DNA from: Massilia terrae
GTDB taxonomy: Bacteria > Pseudomonadota > Gammaproteobacteria > Burkholderiales > Burkholderiaceae_D
Length of the DNA stretch: 64,000 nucleotides
Reading direction: 5' to 3'
Assembly (NCBI RefSeq): GCF_024753145.1
Contig: NZ_JANUGU010000004.1
Coordinates: 310,001 to 374,000, forward strand
Shown: in pieces, positions 43,188-52,677 of the stretch
How the letters are laid out: the number at the start of each line of letters is the position of its first letter
Numbering within the stretch: position 1 is the first letter of the stretch
Notes under the pieces: generated by a model
What the model saw: the letters and a program-made list of their open reading frames with translations, nothing else
Database searches by the model: none
Told to the model about the DNA's origin: nothing
Program-made: the position numbers and the translations under genes

Positions 43188-43637
43188 ATGTCCATCCTAT
43201 CTGATCCAACGCCGCAAGAGCGCTTCTCCACAGCGCTGCATTCCACGGCGCGCAGCTGGCGGCTGGCGCTCGACGCGCGCCTGAAGGACCTCGGCGTTGG
43301 CCAGTCCGGCTGGATGACGATCGCGATCCTCGCCAAGTCCAAGACCGAACTGTCGCAACGCGCGCTGGCCGACCAGCTGGGCGTCGAAGGCCCGTCCGTC
43401 GTGTCCATGCTCGACCGCCTCGAAGCGGCCGGCCTGGTGCTGCGCGCGCCCTGCTCCACCGACCGCCGCGTCAAGCTGGTCCACCTGACCGACGCCGGCC
43501 GCGCCCTGTTCGCCAAGGTGCGCAAGCAGGCCGACGCCTTCCGCGCCTCGGTGCTGGACGACGTGCCGCCTGACCGGCTGGCGGCCGCCACCGAGCTGCT
43601 CGAACAACTGCGCGCCCGCATCGAGGACGAGCTGTGA
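43188..43637 (+). CDS. MarR-family transcriptional regulator
   Basis: 149 residues with the winged-helix layout. LSQRALADQLGVEGPSVVSMLDRLEAAGLV is the recognition region and wing, followed by STDRRVKLVHLTDAGRALF. MarR proteins release DNA on ligand binding. It heads a five-gene operon (43634 overlaps its stop), and the operator at 43156-43173 supports autoregulation and control of the efflux genes. Confidence 0.93.
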   Translation: MSILSDPTPQERFSTALHSTARSWRLALDARLKDLGVGQSGWMTIAILAKSKTELSQRALADQLGVEGPSVVSMLDRLEAAGLVLRAPCSTDRRVKLVHLTDAGRALFAKVRKQADAFRASVLDDVPPDRLAAATELLEQLRARIEDEL

Positions 43638-45181
43638 CCGAACGGGCCATCCACGGACCGCTGGAGGCGCCGCCGATCAACCGCACCATGATCACGATCT
43701 CGATCATGCTCGCGACCGTGATCCAGGCGCTCGACGGCACCATCGCCAACGTCGCGCTGCCGCACATGCAGGGCAGCCTGTCCGCCTCGTCCGACCAGAT
43801 CACCTGGGTGCTGACCTCCTTCATCGTGGCCGCCGCCATCGCCACCCCGCTCAACGGCTGGCTGGTCGACCGCTACGGCCTGAAGAACGTGTTCCTCGTT
43901 TCGGTGGCCGGCTTCACCGGCGCCTCGGTGCTGTGCGGGATCTCGGCCACGCTCACCGAAATCGTCATCGCCCGCATGCTGCAAGGCGTGTTCGGCGCCG
44001 CCTTGGTGCCGCTGTCGCAGGCCGTCCTGCTCGACATTAACCCGCGTGAGAAGCACGGCAGCGCGATGGCAGTATGGGGCATGGGCGTGATGATCGGCCC
44101 GATCCTCGGCCCCACGCTGGGCGGCTGGCTCACCGATCAATATGACTGGCGCTGGGTGTTCTTCATCAACGTACCGATCGGCGCCATCGCGTTCTACGGC
44201 ATCTGGCGCTACATCCACCCGACCCCGGCGGCGCGCCGCGTGAAGTTCGATACCTTCGGCTTCGTCACGCTGTCGGTCGCGATCGGTTCGCTGCAGATGC
44301 TGCTCGACCGCGGAGAACAGAACGACTGGTTCGGCTCCACCGAAACCTGGGTCGAGGCGGTGCTGCTGGCGATGAGCCTCGCCTACTTCATCGCCCACAC
44401 CGCCACGCGCCCGGCCGGCCAGTCCTTCATCGACTACCGCCTGCTGCTCAATTCGAACTACGTCACCGGCCTGCTCCTGATCTTCATCGTCGGCATGGTG
44501 CTGTTCGCCACCCGCGCGCTGATGCCAACCATGCTGCAGGGCTTGATGGGCTATCCGGCGATGCTGGCCGGCCTGGTCACCGCTCCCTCCGGCCTCGGCA
44601 CCATGGTGTCGATGATGATCGTCGGCCGCCTCACCGGGCGGGTCGACTTCCGCATCCTGCTGGGCGTGGGCTTCGCCATCACCGGCTTCTCGCTGTGGCA
44701 GATGACCCAGTACACGCTGGTGCTCTCGCAAAGCGACATCGTGTGGCCGGGCGTGGTGCAGGGCGTCGGCCTCGGGCTCGTGTTCGTGCCGCTGTCGGCG
44801 GCTACCTTCGCCACCCTGTCGCCGCAGATGCGCGCGGAAGGCACGGCGCTGTATAGCCTGATCCGTAACATCGGCAGCTCGATCGGCATCGCGCTGGTGC
44901 AGACGCTCCTGGTGCGCAACACCCAGATCGCGCACGCCTCGCTGACCGAACACGTCACCATCGCCAACCAGGCGCTGGGCGACCCGGCCACCGCGCTGGC
45001 CGGCGCCGGCGCCGCCTCGCTCAACGGCGAGATCACGCGCCAGGCCTCGATGATCGCCTACGTCGACGACTTCTGGCTGATGATGATCCTGACCGCGGCC
45101 GTGATCCCGATGCTGGTGCTGATCCGCCCACCCAAGCGCAGTTCGGCGCCTGTCGAAATCGACCACGCCGCCCTCGAATAA
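43634..45181 (+). CDS. DHA2-family MFS efflux permease (EmrB-like)
   Basis: 515 residues with 14 predicted membrane segments. Motif A reads NGWLVDRYGLKNVFLVSV; the DHA2 antiporter motif C region GPILGPTLGGWLTDQYDWRWVFFINVPIG is clear. It uses the proton gradient to drive drugs out, with the EmrA-like protein and outer-membrane factor of this operon. The GTG start overlaps marR. The gene order permease-OMF-MFP is slightly different from the E. coli emrAB order but the components are complete. Confidence 0.94.
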   Translation: MTERAIHGPLEAPPINRTMITISIMLATVIQALDGTIANVALPHMQGSLSASSDQITWVLTSFIVAAAIATPLNGWLVDRYGLKNVFLVSVAGFTGASVLCGISATLTEIVIARMLQGVFGAALVPLSQAVLLDINPREKHGSAMAVWGMGVMIGPILGPTLGGWLTDQYDWRWVFFINVPIGAIAFYGIWRYIHPTPAARRVKFDTFGFVTLSVAIGSLQMLLDRGEQNDWFGSTETWVEAVLLAMSLAYFIAHTATRPAGQSFIDYRLLLNSNYVTGLLLIFIVGMVLFATRALMPTMLQGLMGYPAMLAGLVTAPSGLGTMVSMMIVGRLTGRVDFRILLGVGFAITGFSLWQMTQYTLVLSQSDIVWPGVVQGVGLGLVFVPLSAATFATLSPQMRAEGTALYSLIRNIGSSIGIALVQTLLVRNTQIAHASLTEHVTIANQALGDPATALAGAGAASLNGEITRQASMIAYVDDFWLMMILTAAVIPMLVLIRPPKRSSAPVEIDHAALE

Positions 45182-45183
45182 CC

Positions 45184-46668
45184 ATGAAAGCAGGAACCAC
45201 AGTGCGACACTTACGATTGACGAAGGCGGCAGGCGCAATCCTGGCGCTGCTCCTTGCGGGATGCGCCCACATCCCCGCCGACAAGAGCCAGGTGGCCGGG
45301 CCGGACTTCGAGCGCGCCCAGCACGCGGCCTCGCTGGCGCTCGCGCGCGACGCCTGGCCCGACCAGGAATGGTGGAAGCAATATCAGGAACCGCAGCTCG
45401 ACGCGCTGATCACGCGCGCGCTCAAGGACAACCCGACCATGGCGGTGGCGCAAACGCGTATCGCCTCCGCCCAAGCCGCGGTGAATACCCAACGCGCGGC
45501 GGAAGGCGCGCAGGTCGATCTCGCCGGCGGCATCAACCGCCAGCGCTACTCGGGCACCGGCCTGTTCCCGGAACCGATTGGCGGCAACTGGTTCAACGAC
45601 GTCAGCGTGCAGGCGCGCGCCAGCTACGACTTCGACTGGTGGGGCAAGCATCGCGCCCAGATCGCATCGGCCATCGGCCAGGCCAACGCCGCCCGCGCCG
45701 ATGCCGCGCAGGCAGCGCAGACGATTGCCGCCAGCGTCGCGCAGAGCTATTTGCGCCTGCAGTCGCTGTGGGCGCGCGAAGAGAACACGCGCGAACAGAT
45801 CGCCGTGCAGCGCGACGTGCTGTCCGGACGACAGCTGCGCCTGAAACAGGGCCTGGTCAACGTCGACATGGTGCAAGGCGCCGAGCAGGACCTGGCCAAC
45901 CTGAACGCCCAAGCCGAGTCCTACGCGACGCAGGCCGCGCGCGAGCAGGAGGTGCTGCGCGCACTGGTCGGCGCACACGGCGACGACTTCCCGAAGCTCG
46001 CGCGCCGCCAGATTCCGGTTGAAGCGAGCGCCGCCCTGCCCTCGCGGCTGGGTATGGAACTGCTGGCGCGCCGCCCCGACCTGCAGGCCGCGCGCTGGCG
46101 CGTCGAAGCCGCGCTGGGCCGCGCCAAGGCCGCCGAAACCGCGTTCTACCCGGACCTCAACCTCTCCGCATCGGCCGGTCTGGACACCGTCTCCGTCTCG
46201 AAGCTGCTGCAGTGGGCCAGCCGCACCGGCCTGGTGGGAGCCGCCTTCAGCCTGCCGATCTTCGACAGCGGCCGTCTCGAAGCCGGTCTCGCCACCGTGC
46301 GCGCCCAGCGCGACGAACTGATCGCAGACTACAACCAGGCCGTGGTGAACGCCGTGCGCGACGTCTCGCAGGAAGCGGCCACGCTGCAGGGCATCGCCAA
46401 ACAGCGCAACGCGCAGCTGCAGGCGTTCAAGGCCGCGTCCACGCTTGAATACAACGCGCAGGCGCGCTTGAAAGCGGGCCTGGCCGAAAGCGCCGCCGTG
46501 CTGCAGGCGCGCCTGGCCTTGCTGCGCCAGCGCGACAACGGCATCCAGCTGTTCGACGCCGACCTGCAGACCCAGGTCGCGCTCATCAAGGCGCTCGGCG
46601 GCGGGTACCGCGCCGAGCCGCTGCAAGCCGCCAACGATCAACAAAACACCCGAGCCATCGCCAAATGA
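45184..46668 (+). CDS. Outer-membrane efflux lipoprotein (NodT family)
   Basis: 494 residues. Signal peptide with lipobox LLLAGCAH. TolC-type repeats in two halves: DQEWWKQYQEPQLDALITRAL and later ARRPDLQAARWRVEAALGRAKAAETAFYPDLNLSAS. It forms the outer-membrane channel of the efflux system. ATG 45184 lies 3 bases after the permease stop; GTG 45202 is an alternative start. Its stop overlaps the next ATG. Confidence 0.93.
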   Translation: MKAGTTVRHLRLTKAAGAILALLLAGCAHIPADKSQVAGPDFERAQHAASLALARDAWPDQEWWKQYQEPQLDALITRALKDNPTMAVAQTRIASAQAAVNTQRAAEGAQVDLAGGINRQRYSGTGLFPEPIGGNWFNDVSVQARASYDFDWWGKHRAQIASAIGQANAARADAAQAAQTIAASVAQSYLRLQSLWAREENTREQIAVQRDVLSGRQLRLKQGLVNVDMVQGAEQDLANLNAQAESYATQAAREQEVLRALVGAHGDDFPKLARRQIPVEASAALPSRLGMELLARRPDLQAARWRVEAALGRAKAAETAFYPDLNLSASAGLDTVSVSKLLQWASRTGLVGAAFSLPIFDSGRLEAGLATVRAQRDELIADYNQAVVNAVRDVSQEAATLQGIAKQRNAQLQAFKAASTLEYNAQARLKAGLAESAAVLQARLALLRQRDNGIQLFDADLQTQVALIKALGGGYRAEPLQAANDQQNTRAIAK

Positions 46669-47819
46669 GTACCGAGAACAACGCCCCCAATCCCAAGAAG
46701 CGCCGCGCCGTCCTGCTCGGCATCACCGTCCTGTTCGTGATCGCCGGCCTGGCCTACGCCGCCTATTACGTGCTGGTGCTGTCCAAGCGCGTCCAGACCG
46801 ACAACGCCTACGTCGGCGGCAACCTGGTCAACGTCACCTCGCAGGTGTCCGGCAGCGTGATCGAGATCCGCGCCGACGAGACCCAGCTGGTACAGGCAGG
46901 CACCGAGATCATCAGGCTCGATCCATCGGACGCGCAGGTCGCGCTGGCGCAGGCCGAAGCGCGGCTTGGCACCGTGGTGCGCCAGGCGCGCCAGAGCTAC
47001 ACCAACGTGCAGCAGTTCGACGCCGCCGTCGCGCAGCGCAAGGTCGCCTTGAAGACCGCCGAAGACGACCTGGCGCGCCGCCTGCCGCTGGCCGCCAGCC
47101 AGATCGTGTCGGGCGAAGACATCGCCCACGCGCGCCAGAACGTGCAGGAAGCGCGCGCCGCGCTGGACGTCGCCCAGCAGCAGGCCGCTGCCGCGCGCGT
47201 CGCCGTGGCAGGCGTGCAGCCGCAGCAGCTGCCCGCCGTGCAGGCCGCGAAAGCCGACTACCTGTCGGCCTGGCTGGCCGCACGCCGCAATGCCATCGTC
47301 GCGCCGGTGACGGGCTATGTCGCCAAGCGTAATGTGCAAGTGGGCCAGCGCATCGCGCCGGGCACCGCGCTGCTGACCATCGTCCCGCTCAACCAGTTGT
47401 GGGTGGACGCCAACTTCAAAGAATCGGAACTGCGCGACATCCGCGTCGGCCAGCCGGTGACGATCGAGTCCGACATCTACGGCAGCGACGTCAAGTACCA
47501 CGGGCGCGTCGAGGGCCTGTCGGCCGGCACCGGCAGCGCGTTCTCGCTGCTGCCGGCGCAGAACGCCAGCGGCAACTGGATCAAAGTGGTGCAGCGTGTT
47601 CCGGTGCGGATTTCGCTGGACCCGAAAGAGCTGCAGGCGCATCCGCTGCGCGTGGGCCTGTCCGCCACTGTGGACGTGGACATCACCAACAAGCAGGGCA
47701 GCGCGCTCGGCACGGTGTCGCAGCCGTCGATCAAGTACGAGACCAATGTGCTGAACCAGCCGCTGCAGGAAGCGCAGGCCGCGACCGACGCGATCGTCGC
47801 ACGTAACATGGCCAAGTGA
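46665..47819 (+). CDS. HlyD/EmrA-type membrane fusion protein
   Basis: 384 residues. One N-terminal membrane segment (about 17-38), a biotinyl-lipoyl-like beta domain (NAYVGGNLVNVTSQVSG), a long coiled-coil hairpin (QARQSYTNVQQFDAAVAQRK) and a C-terminal barrel (VWVDANFKESELRDIRVGQPV type). It bridges the EmrB-like permease and the outer-membrane factor. Its stop overlaps the next gene. Confidence 0.94.
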   Translation: MSTENNAPNPKKRRAVLLGITVLFVIAGLAYAAYYVLVLSKRVQTDNAYVGGNLVNVTSQVSGSVIEIRADETQLVQAGTEIIRLDPSDAQVALAQAEARLGTVVRQARQSYTNVQQFDAAVAQRKVALKTAEDDLARRLPLAASQIVSGEDIAHARQNVQEARAALDVAQQQAAAARVAVAGVQPQQLPAVQAAKADYLSAWLAARRNAIVAPVTGYVAKRNVQVGQRIAPGTALLTIVPLNQLWVDANFKESELRDIRVGQPVTIESDIYGSDVKYHGRVEGLSAGTGSAFSLLPAQNASGNWIKVVQRVPVRISLDPKELQAHPLRVGLSATVDVDITNKQGSALGTVSQPSIKYETNVLNQPLQEAQAATDAIVARNMAK

Positions 47820-48613
47820 GCGAATTGCTCCTGCCGAAGTACCTCGATGCGATCGGCGCCGTCGACCTGTCCCGGGTCACGGCGCCGGGCGAGATCCCGG
47901 ACGCCTTCGTGCTCGCGCGCGAAGGCAAGTTCGCCACCTGCTACATCCCTTTCGAAGCCGTGAACGCGGCGGCCAGGGTTGTCATCGTCGGCATCACGCC
48001 CGGTTTCAATCAGTGGAAGAACGCCGTGGCGGAGGCCAAGCGGCAGCTGCAGCGCGGTGCGTCAGCGCAGGAACTGCTGCATGCGTCGCGGCTGGCCGGC
48101 GCCTTCTCCGGCGCGATCCGGCCGAACCTGGTGGCGCTGCTGGATGCGATCGGTGTGCAGCGCTGGCTCGGCATCGACAGCTGCGCCACGATCTTCGGCG
48201 ACCACGCAGGCATGGTGCAGGTGACATCGGTGCTGCGGCACGCTGTGTTCGTCAACGGAAAAAATTACAGCGGCGCTCCCAGCATGACGCGGACAGCGTT
48301 TTTGCAGAAGCAGATGCTGGAGTGGTTTGCGCCGGAAGCCGGGCAGCTGCGCGGCGCGGTGTTCATCCCGATGGGCGGGACGGTCGGCGAAGGACTGGAC
48401 TGGCTGGCAGCGCGCGGCGCGATCGACCCGAAGCGCATTCTGCATGGTTTGCCACATCCTTCCGGCGCGAACGCCGAACGGGTTGCTTATTTCCTCGGCA
48501 GGAAGGACAAGGCCACGCTGTCGAACAATACCAATGGCGATCAACTCGACGCCACGCGGGCTGCACTGACCGCTCAGATGCATGTGCTTATTGCAAGCGC
48601 ACGGCGATCTTAA
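47816..48613 (+). CDS. Uracil-DNA-glycosylase-superfamily-like protein
   Basis: 265 residues. Two UDG-like motifs are visible: VVIVGITPGFNQ (motif 1 type, GxxPG) and LHGLPHPSGANAERV (motif 2 type, HPSG). The rest is a globular alpha/beta pattern. The catalytic residues of the common UDG families are not clearly matched, so it may be a divergent glycosylase or a non-catalytic relative. The GTG start overlaps the EmrA-like stop (GTGA), so it is translated with the efflux operon. Alternative: an unrelated Rossmann-like protein. Confidence 0.7.
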   Translation: MSELLLPKYLDAIGAVDLSRVTAPGEIPDAFVLAREGKFATCYIPFEAVNAAARVVIVGITPGFNQWKNAVAEAKRQLQRGASAQELLHASRLAGAFSGAIRPNLVALLDAIGVQRWLGIDSCATIFGDHAGMVQVTSVLRHAVFVNGKNYSGAPSMTRTAFLQKQMLEWFAPEAGQLRGAVFIPMGGTVGEGLDWLAARGAIDPKRILHGLPHPSGANAERVAYFLGRKDKATLSNNTNGDQLDATRAALTAQMHVLIASARRS

Positions 48614-48618
48614 GAGAT

Positions 48619-48650
48619 ACCGTCGTTTCCGCGAACGCGGGAACGACGGT
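48619..48650. repeat. REP-like palindrome
   Basis: ACCGTCGTTTCCGC / GCGGGAACGACGGT with a 4-base loop and one mismatch. It lies between the UDG-like gene and the convergent FAH gene and is likely to act as a bidirectional transcript end. Confidence 0.75.
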
Positions 48651-48679
48651 AACTTTACAGCTTAGTTTAGTGGCGACGC

Positions 48680-49378
48680 TTAAGGCTGCGCGCCGATTTC
48701 GAGCTGGAACCCAGCCACGCCGTCCACGCCACCGCGGACATGATCGCCTGGCTTCAACGGCCCCACGCCCGACGGCGTCCCCGAATAAATCAGGTCCCCC
48801 GGCTGCAGCGCGACGAAGCCCGACAAGTAGGCGATCACTTCAGGCACGCGCCAGATCATGTCGCCAAGGTCGCCTTCCTGCGCCAGGGCGCCGTTCACTT
48901 CCAGCCAGATCCGCCCCTGGGACGGATGCCCGACCGCCGACACCGGATGCAGCTCGCTGCACGGCGCCGACGCATCGAAACCTTTGGCCATGTCCCACGG
49001 CCGGCCCGCTTCCTTGGCGGCCGCCTGCAAATCGCGCCGGGTCAGGTCCAGGCCGACACCATAACCCCACACCAGCGACATCGCATCCTCGGGCTTCACG
49101 TTCACGCCCGGCTTGCCGATCGCGACCACCAGCTCGACCTCGTGGTGCATATCATTGGTCGCGGACGGATACGGCACCACGCCGGCGGCCGGCACCACCG
49201 CGTCGGCCGGCTTGGTGAAGAAGAACGGCGGCTCGCGGTCCGGATTGGCCCCCATCTCGCGCGCATGGGCCGCGTAGTTGCGGGCGACGCAGAATACACG
49301 GCGCAGCGGGAAACGTTCGCTGGAGCCGGCGATTGCCAGCGATGGAACGGGCGGCGGGGTGATGGCATAGGTGGTCAT
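48680..49378 (-). CDS. Fumarylacetoacetate hydrolase-family protein
   Basis: 232 residues. The FAH signatures VFCVARNYAAHAREMG, then FTKPADAVV and the metal-binding MHHEVELVV are present, ending in SGTPSGVGPLKPGD. Members cleave acylpyruvates or decarboxylate oxaloacetate using Mg. GGAAGGA precedes ATG 49378. Substrate unknown; close relatives are acylpyruvases or oxaloacetate tautomerases. It stands alone. Confidence 0.93.
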   Translation of the reverse strand: MTTYAITPPPVPSLAIAGSSERFPLRRVFCVARNYAAHAREMGANPDREPPFFFTKPADAVVPAAGVVPYPSATNDMHHEVELVVAIGKPGVNVKPEDAMSLVWGYGVGLDLTRRDLQAAAKEAGRPWDMAKGFDASAPCSELHPVSAVGHPSQGRIWLEVNGALAQEGDLGDMIWRVPEVIAYLSGFVALQPGDLIYSGTPSGVGPLKPGDHVRGGVDGVAGFQLEIGAQP

Positions 49379-49479
49379 GCTTGTCCTTCCGATGAGAGAT
49401 TGCAGGCTGGGATCATGCAAGCATAGCGACCGGCGCGAAACGAAGCAAATCGCGACGCGAAATCAGCTAGACTGTAAAT

Positions 49480-50238
49480 ATGCCAAGACTTAAACGCTAC
49501 CTGCCCGCCCTCGCGGCACTGGCCATCTCAGCGCACGCGCAGGAAGGCCCGGCCATCACGCCCTACCGCCCATCGGTCTCGACGCCCGCGCAGTTGCCGG
49601 CGCCGGGCCAGCTCGAATTCGAATTCGGCAACCTGTCCAGCCGCGGCACGGATCCGCGCACGGACAGCCTGCCTTACACCTTCAAGCTGGCAATCGACAA
49701 AGACTGGGGCGTGCTGCTGGGCGGGAGCGCCTACGTGCGCCAACGCGGCGCCGGCCAGGATGCGAACGGCATCGGCGACACCGCGCTCACGCTCAAGCGC
49801 GCATTCATCGTCAACGATACGACGGCGTATGGCCTGGAGCTGACCACCAAGATCCCCACCGCGAAGGACACCATCGGCAGCGGCAAGAGCGACTGGACCA
49901 TTAACGCGATCTACAGCCACGATGCGGGCGACCTGCACATGGACGTCAACGTCAACGAGACCCGCCTCGGCGCGCCGCAGCCCGGCGCCGCGCGCATCCA
50001 GACCGGCGTGTCGGCCTCGTTTTCGACGCCAGTCACAGAACGCTGGACGGCCAACTGGGAGCTGTCCGGCATTGCCAATCCGGGTGCGCCATCGACCGCG
50101 CAGCTGCTGCTGGCCGGCGTCTACATGCCCAGCAAGCGGCTCGAATTCGATGCCGGCTTCACGCGCGGCCTCACCAGCGCTACGCCGCACTGGTCGCTGT
50201 TTGCCGGCTTCGTGGTGCCGCTCGCGAAGCTCTGGTAA
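49480..50238 (+). CDS. Probable outer-membrane beta-barrel protein
   Basis: 252 residues. A signal peptide ends near SAHA-QE. The mature chain is rich in alternating beta-strands (TFKLAIDKDWGVLLGGSAYV, AYGLELTTKIPTAKD, DLHMDVNVNETRLG) and ends in an aromatic residue (Trp), as outer-membrane barrels do. It resembles the phenol-degradation MetA-type transporter group, which I give as a guess. The ATG has no strong ribosome-binding site. It stands alone, convergent with ubiT. Confidence 0.78.
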   Translation: MPRLKRYLPALAALAISAHAQEGPAITPYRPSVSTPAQLPAPGQLEFEFGNLSSRGTDPRTDSLPYTFKLAIDKDWGVLLGGSAYVRQRGAGQDANGIGDTALTLKRAFIVNDTTAYGLELTTKIPTAKDTIGSGKSDWTINAIYSHDAGDLHMDVNVNETRLGAPQPGAARIQTGVSASFSTPVTERWTANWELSGIANPGAPSTAQLLLAGVYMPSKRLEFDAGFTRGLTSATPHWSLFAGFVVPLAKLW

Positions 50239-50241
50239 GGG

Positions 50242-50694
50242 TCAGGCGCGCGCGCGGCGCACACCGAGCAACACGGCGGGATCGAACACCGATGCGTCGA
50301 TCGCATCCAGCGTATTTTTGAACAGCAGCCCCAGTTCCGTGTCGCCTTCCAGCGCCAGCCGGCGGCTGAAGAACAGCGTATCCGGATCTTCCTCGCGCCG
50401 TGCGAGCCGCACCAGATCGTGCACGCAGGCGCCGATGGTCAGGTCCGGCGCGCCCGCGCTGCGGATTGGCGCGAAGCCGCCGCGCTGCCAGGCGAAGTCG
50501 AAGGCGATGCGCGCGTCCGACACCCGCAGGCGCAGGCTGCGCCCTTCCAGCGCGGCCTTGACGTCGCTTGGAAGCTGCGGCGCCAGCACGCGGTTGAGCG
50601 CGCGCGTGAACAGCCATGCGCCCGGATACGCAGGCAGTTTGGCCAACACGCCGGCCAGCGGCGTCGGCACCGTGTAAGTCTGCTTTCCCTTCAT
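50242..50694 (-). CDS. ubiT: Ubiquinone biosynthesis accessory protein UbiT (SCP2 lipid-binding domain)
   Basis: 150 residues. The SCP2-like fold binds ubiquinone intermediates. LAPQLPSDVKAALEGRSLRLRVSDARIAFDF and the LEGDTELGLLFKNTLD motif match UbiT. A GGGGAAG site precedes ATG 50694. It is the last gene of a ubiU-ubiV-ubiT operon (gap 17 bases from ubiV), which makes oxygen-independent ubiquinone synthesis possible in bacteria that also respire anaerobically. Confidence 0.9.
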   Translation of the reverse strand: MKGKQTYTVPTPLAGVLAKLPAYPGAWLFTRALNRVLAPQLPSDVKAALEGRSLRLRVSDARIAFDFAWQRGGFAPIRSAGAPDLTIGACVHDLVRLARREEDPDTLFFSRRLALEGDTELGLLFKNTLDAIDASVFDPAVLLGVRRARA

Positions 50695-50711
50695 CTGCTT
50701 CCCCTTCCCTC

Positions 50712-51593
50712 TTATTCCTGGCCCGGATCGCCGTGCCAGAAGCCGCTGCACGGCCGTCCCGGCATCAGCGCTTCCAGCTGCTGGCTCGCTACGCGGCCAT
50801 CAAGCGCGCCGCGCCGCACCTGGTCGAAAATGTCGATCACGCGGTCGGTATCGGTGGACTGCGGACTGATTCGCGCCACGTGCACACCGAGCGCGCGCAT
50901 GTCGTCCAGCTCCGCTACAAGGTTCTGGACCGCCGCCGACTGGGTCTGCGTGCCGTTCAGGACCAGGAAAGGTTCGCCCTCGCGCGTGGACAGCAGCAGC
51001 CCGTCGGGATGGTGCATGCAGCTGAACTGGCAGTCTTCCTTCGGCAGGTTGCGGTTGCGCGCGGTGAAGCAGCGCGCCGAGAACGCCAGCGGCATGCGGC
51101 CATACGCAAAGACTTCGGTCTCCAAGCCGGCAGGCAGAACGTCCCGCAGCTGTGACAGGCGGTCGCGCCCGATCTCGACCGGCATCACCCAGCGGCGCGC
51201 GCCCAGCGTGGCCATCAGTTCGATCGAGCCGCCGTTGTACAGGTTCAGGTGCGGGCCGGCGACGAAGCCGCGGTCGCTGGATAGCCGCTGCACCGCGCCC
51301 ATGTCGTTGGCCTCGACCATGTAGCGCTCGTTCGACGTGATCTTGCGCTGCGTAGCCAGCTCGCTGTTCGATTCGATCAGCACCTGGGTCGACAGCACCA
51401 CCTCCTTGCCGTGTTCGGCCAACAGCTCCGCCACGTCGAGCCAGTCCGACACGCGCAGCTCGTGACGGCGGCTGCACACGGTCTCGCCGATGTAGACGAT
51501 GTCGGCCGCGCTGTCGGCCACCATCTGGTAGAACTCGAACACGGTCTCGCGCGGCCAGTAGGTGAGGATCGGGCCAACCGATAACTTCATCAT
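50712..51593 (-). CDS. ubiV: UbiV, U32-family [4Fe-4S] protein for oxygen-independent ubiquinone synthesis
   Basis: 293 residues. With UbiU it hydroxylates ubiquinone rings without O2. The four cluster cysteines appear as Cys40 (GETVCSRR), one in FSARCFTARNRNLP and two in KEDCQFSC. TYWPRETVFEFYQMVADS is typical. The ATG pair at 51593 has GAGGG upstream. Eight bases separate it from ubiU. Confidence 0.93.
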   Translation of the reverse strand: MMKLSVGPILTYWPRETVFEFYQMVADSAADIVYIGETVCSRRHELRVSDWLDVAELLAEHGKEVVLSTQVLIESNSELATQRKITSNERYMVEANDMGAVQRLSSDRGFVAGPHLNLYNGGSIELMATLGARRWVMPVEIGRDRLSQLRDVLPAGLETEVFAYGRMPLAFSARCFTARNRNLPKEDCQFSCMHHPDGLLLSTREGEPFLVLNGTQTQSAAVQNLVAELDDMRALGVHVARISPQSTDTDRVIDIFDQVRRGALDGRVASQQLEALMPGRPCSGFWHGDPGQE

Positions 51594-51601
51594 GGTGTCC
51601 C

Positions 51602-52645
51602 TCACTTCCACTTGCGATGATAGGCGCCGAGCGTATGCTGCTGGCCTTCCGCGACCGCATCCAGCGCCGCCATCCATGCCGGGCGCACCGAATAGCGTCC
51701 GCTCGGATCGCAAGCCGCGTCGATCGCGTCACGCCACACGCGCGTCACCTGAGCCACGTAGGCCGGGCTGCGCTGGCGGCCTTCGATCTTCACCGCGCGC
51801 ACGCCCATCTGCAGCAGTTGCGGCAGCAGCTCCAGTGTATTCAGGCTGGTCGGCTCCTCGATCGCGTAATACTCCTCGCCCGCGACCTCGAAGCGGCCCT
51901 TGCACAGTGTCGGATAGCTGGCGCTCTCGCCCTCGGCGTAACGGTCGATCAGCACGCCGTTCAGGCGCGCCTCCAAGCCTTTGGGCCCTTCGAACCAGCG
52001 CACCGATTTCGCCGGCGAGCAGACACCGTGGGTGTTGGGCGATTCGCCGGTGCAGTAGGACGACAGCGAGCAGCGACCCTCCACCATCACGCACAGGCTG
52101 CCGAAGCCGAACACTTCGATCTCGACCGGCGTGTTGGCGATCAGCTGCTCGACCTGCGCCATCGACAGCACGCGCGGAAGCACAGCGCGCGCGATGCCGA
52201 ACTTCTCATGATAGAAGTTGATCGCATCGTAGTTGGTGGCCGAGGCCTGGACCGACAGGTGCAGGCGCAGGTTCGGATGGTGCTTGGACGCGTAGGCCAT
52301 CAAGGCAGGATCGGCCATGATCAGCGCGTCGATGCCGGCATCCGCCGCGCGGTCGACGGCGCTGCGCCACAGCGCCGTGTTGTCCGCTTGCGGATAGGTA
52401 TTCAGCGCCAGCAGCACCTTGCGGCCGGCGTCGTGCGCGTAGCGGATGCCCTGCGCGATGGCTTTGTCGTCGAAATTCAGGCCGGCGAAATTTCGCGCGT
52501 TGGTTGCGTCGCGAAAGCCGAGGTAGACGCAATCGGCGCCATTATCGACCGCGCCCTTCAGCGCGGGCAAGCTGCCGGCCGGGCAAACCAGTTCGATCGG
52601 CTTGGATTTGCCCGGTTTGACGGGCGGGTGGACACTCGCATTCAT
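51602..52645 (-). CDS. ubiU: UbiU, U32-peptidase-family protein for oxygen-independent ubiquinone synthesis
   Basis: 347 residues. U32 fold with ELVCPAGSLPALKGAVDNGADCVYLG at the N-terminus and the cysteine-rich cluster region GSLCVMVEGRCSLSSYCTGESP, then a late Cys in PTLCKGRFE. It forms a heterodimer with UbiV. First gene of the ubiUVT operon; a class II FNR-type promoter is predicted upstream. Confidence 0.94.
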   Translation of the reverse strand: MNASVHPPVKPGKSKPIELVCPAGSLPALKGAVDNGADCVYLGFRDATNARNFAGLNFDDKAIAQGIRYAHDAGRKVLLALNTYPQADNTALWRSAVDRAADAGIDALIMADPALMAYASKHHPNLRLHLSVQASATNYDAINFYHEKFGIARAVLPRVLSMAQVEQLIANTPVEIEVFGFGSLCVMVEGRCSLSSYCTGESPNTHGVCSPAKSVRWFEGPKGLEARLNGVLIDRYAEGESASYPTLCKGRFEVAGEEYYAIEEPTSLNTLELLPQLLQMGVRAVKIEGRQRSPAYVAQVTRVWRDAIDAACDPSGRYSVRPAWMAALDAVAEGQQHTLGAYHRKWK

Positions 52646-52677
52646 CCTTCTTTGCTCACATGTGCTGCAGATGAAGA

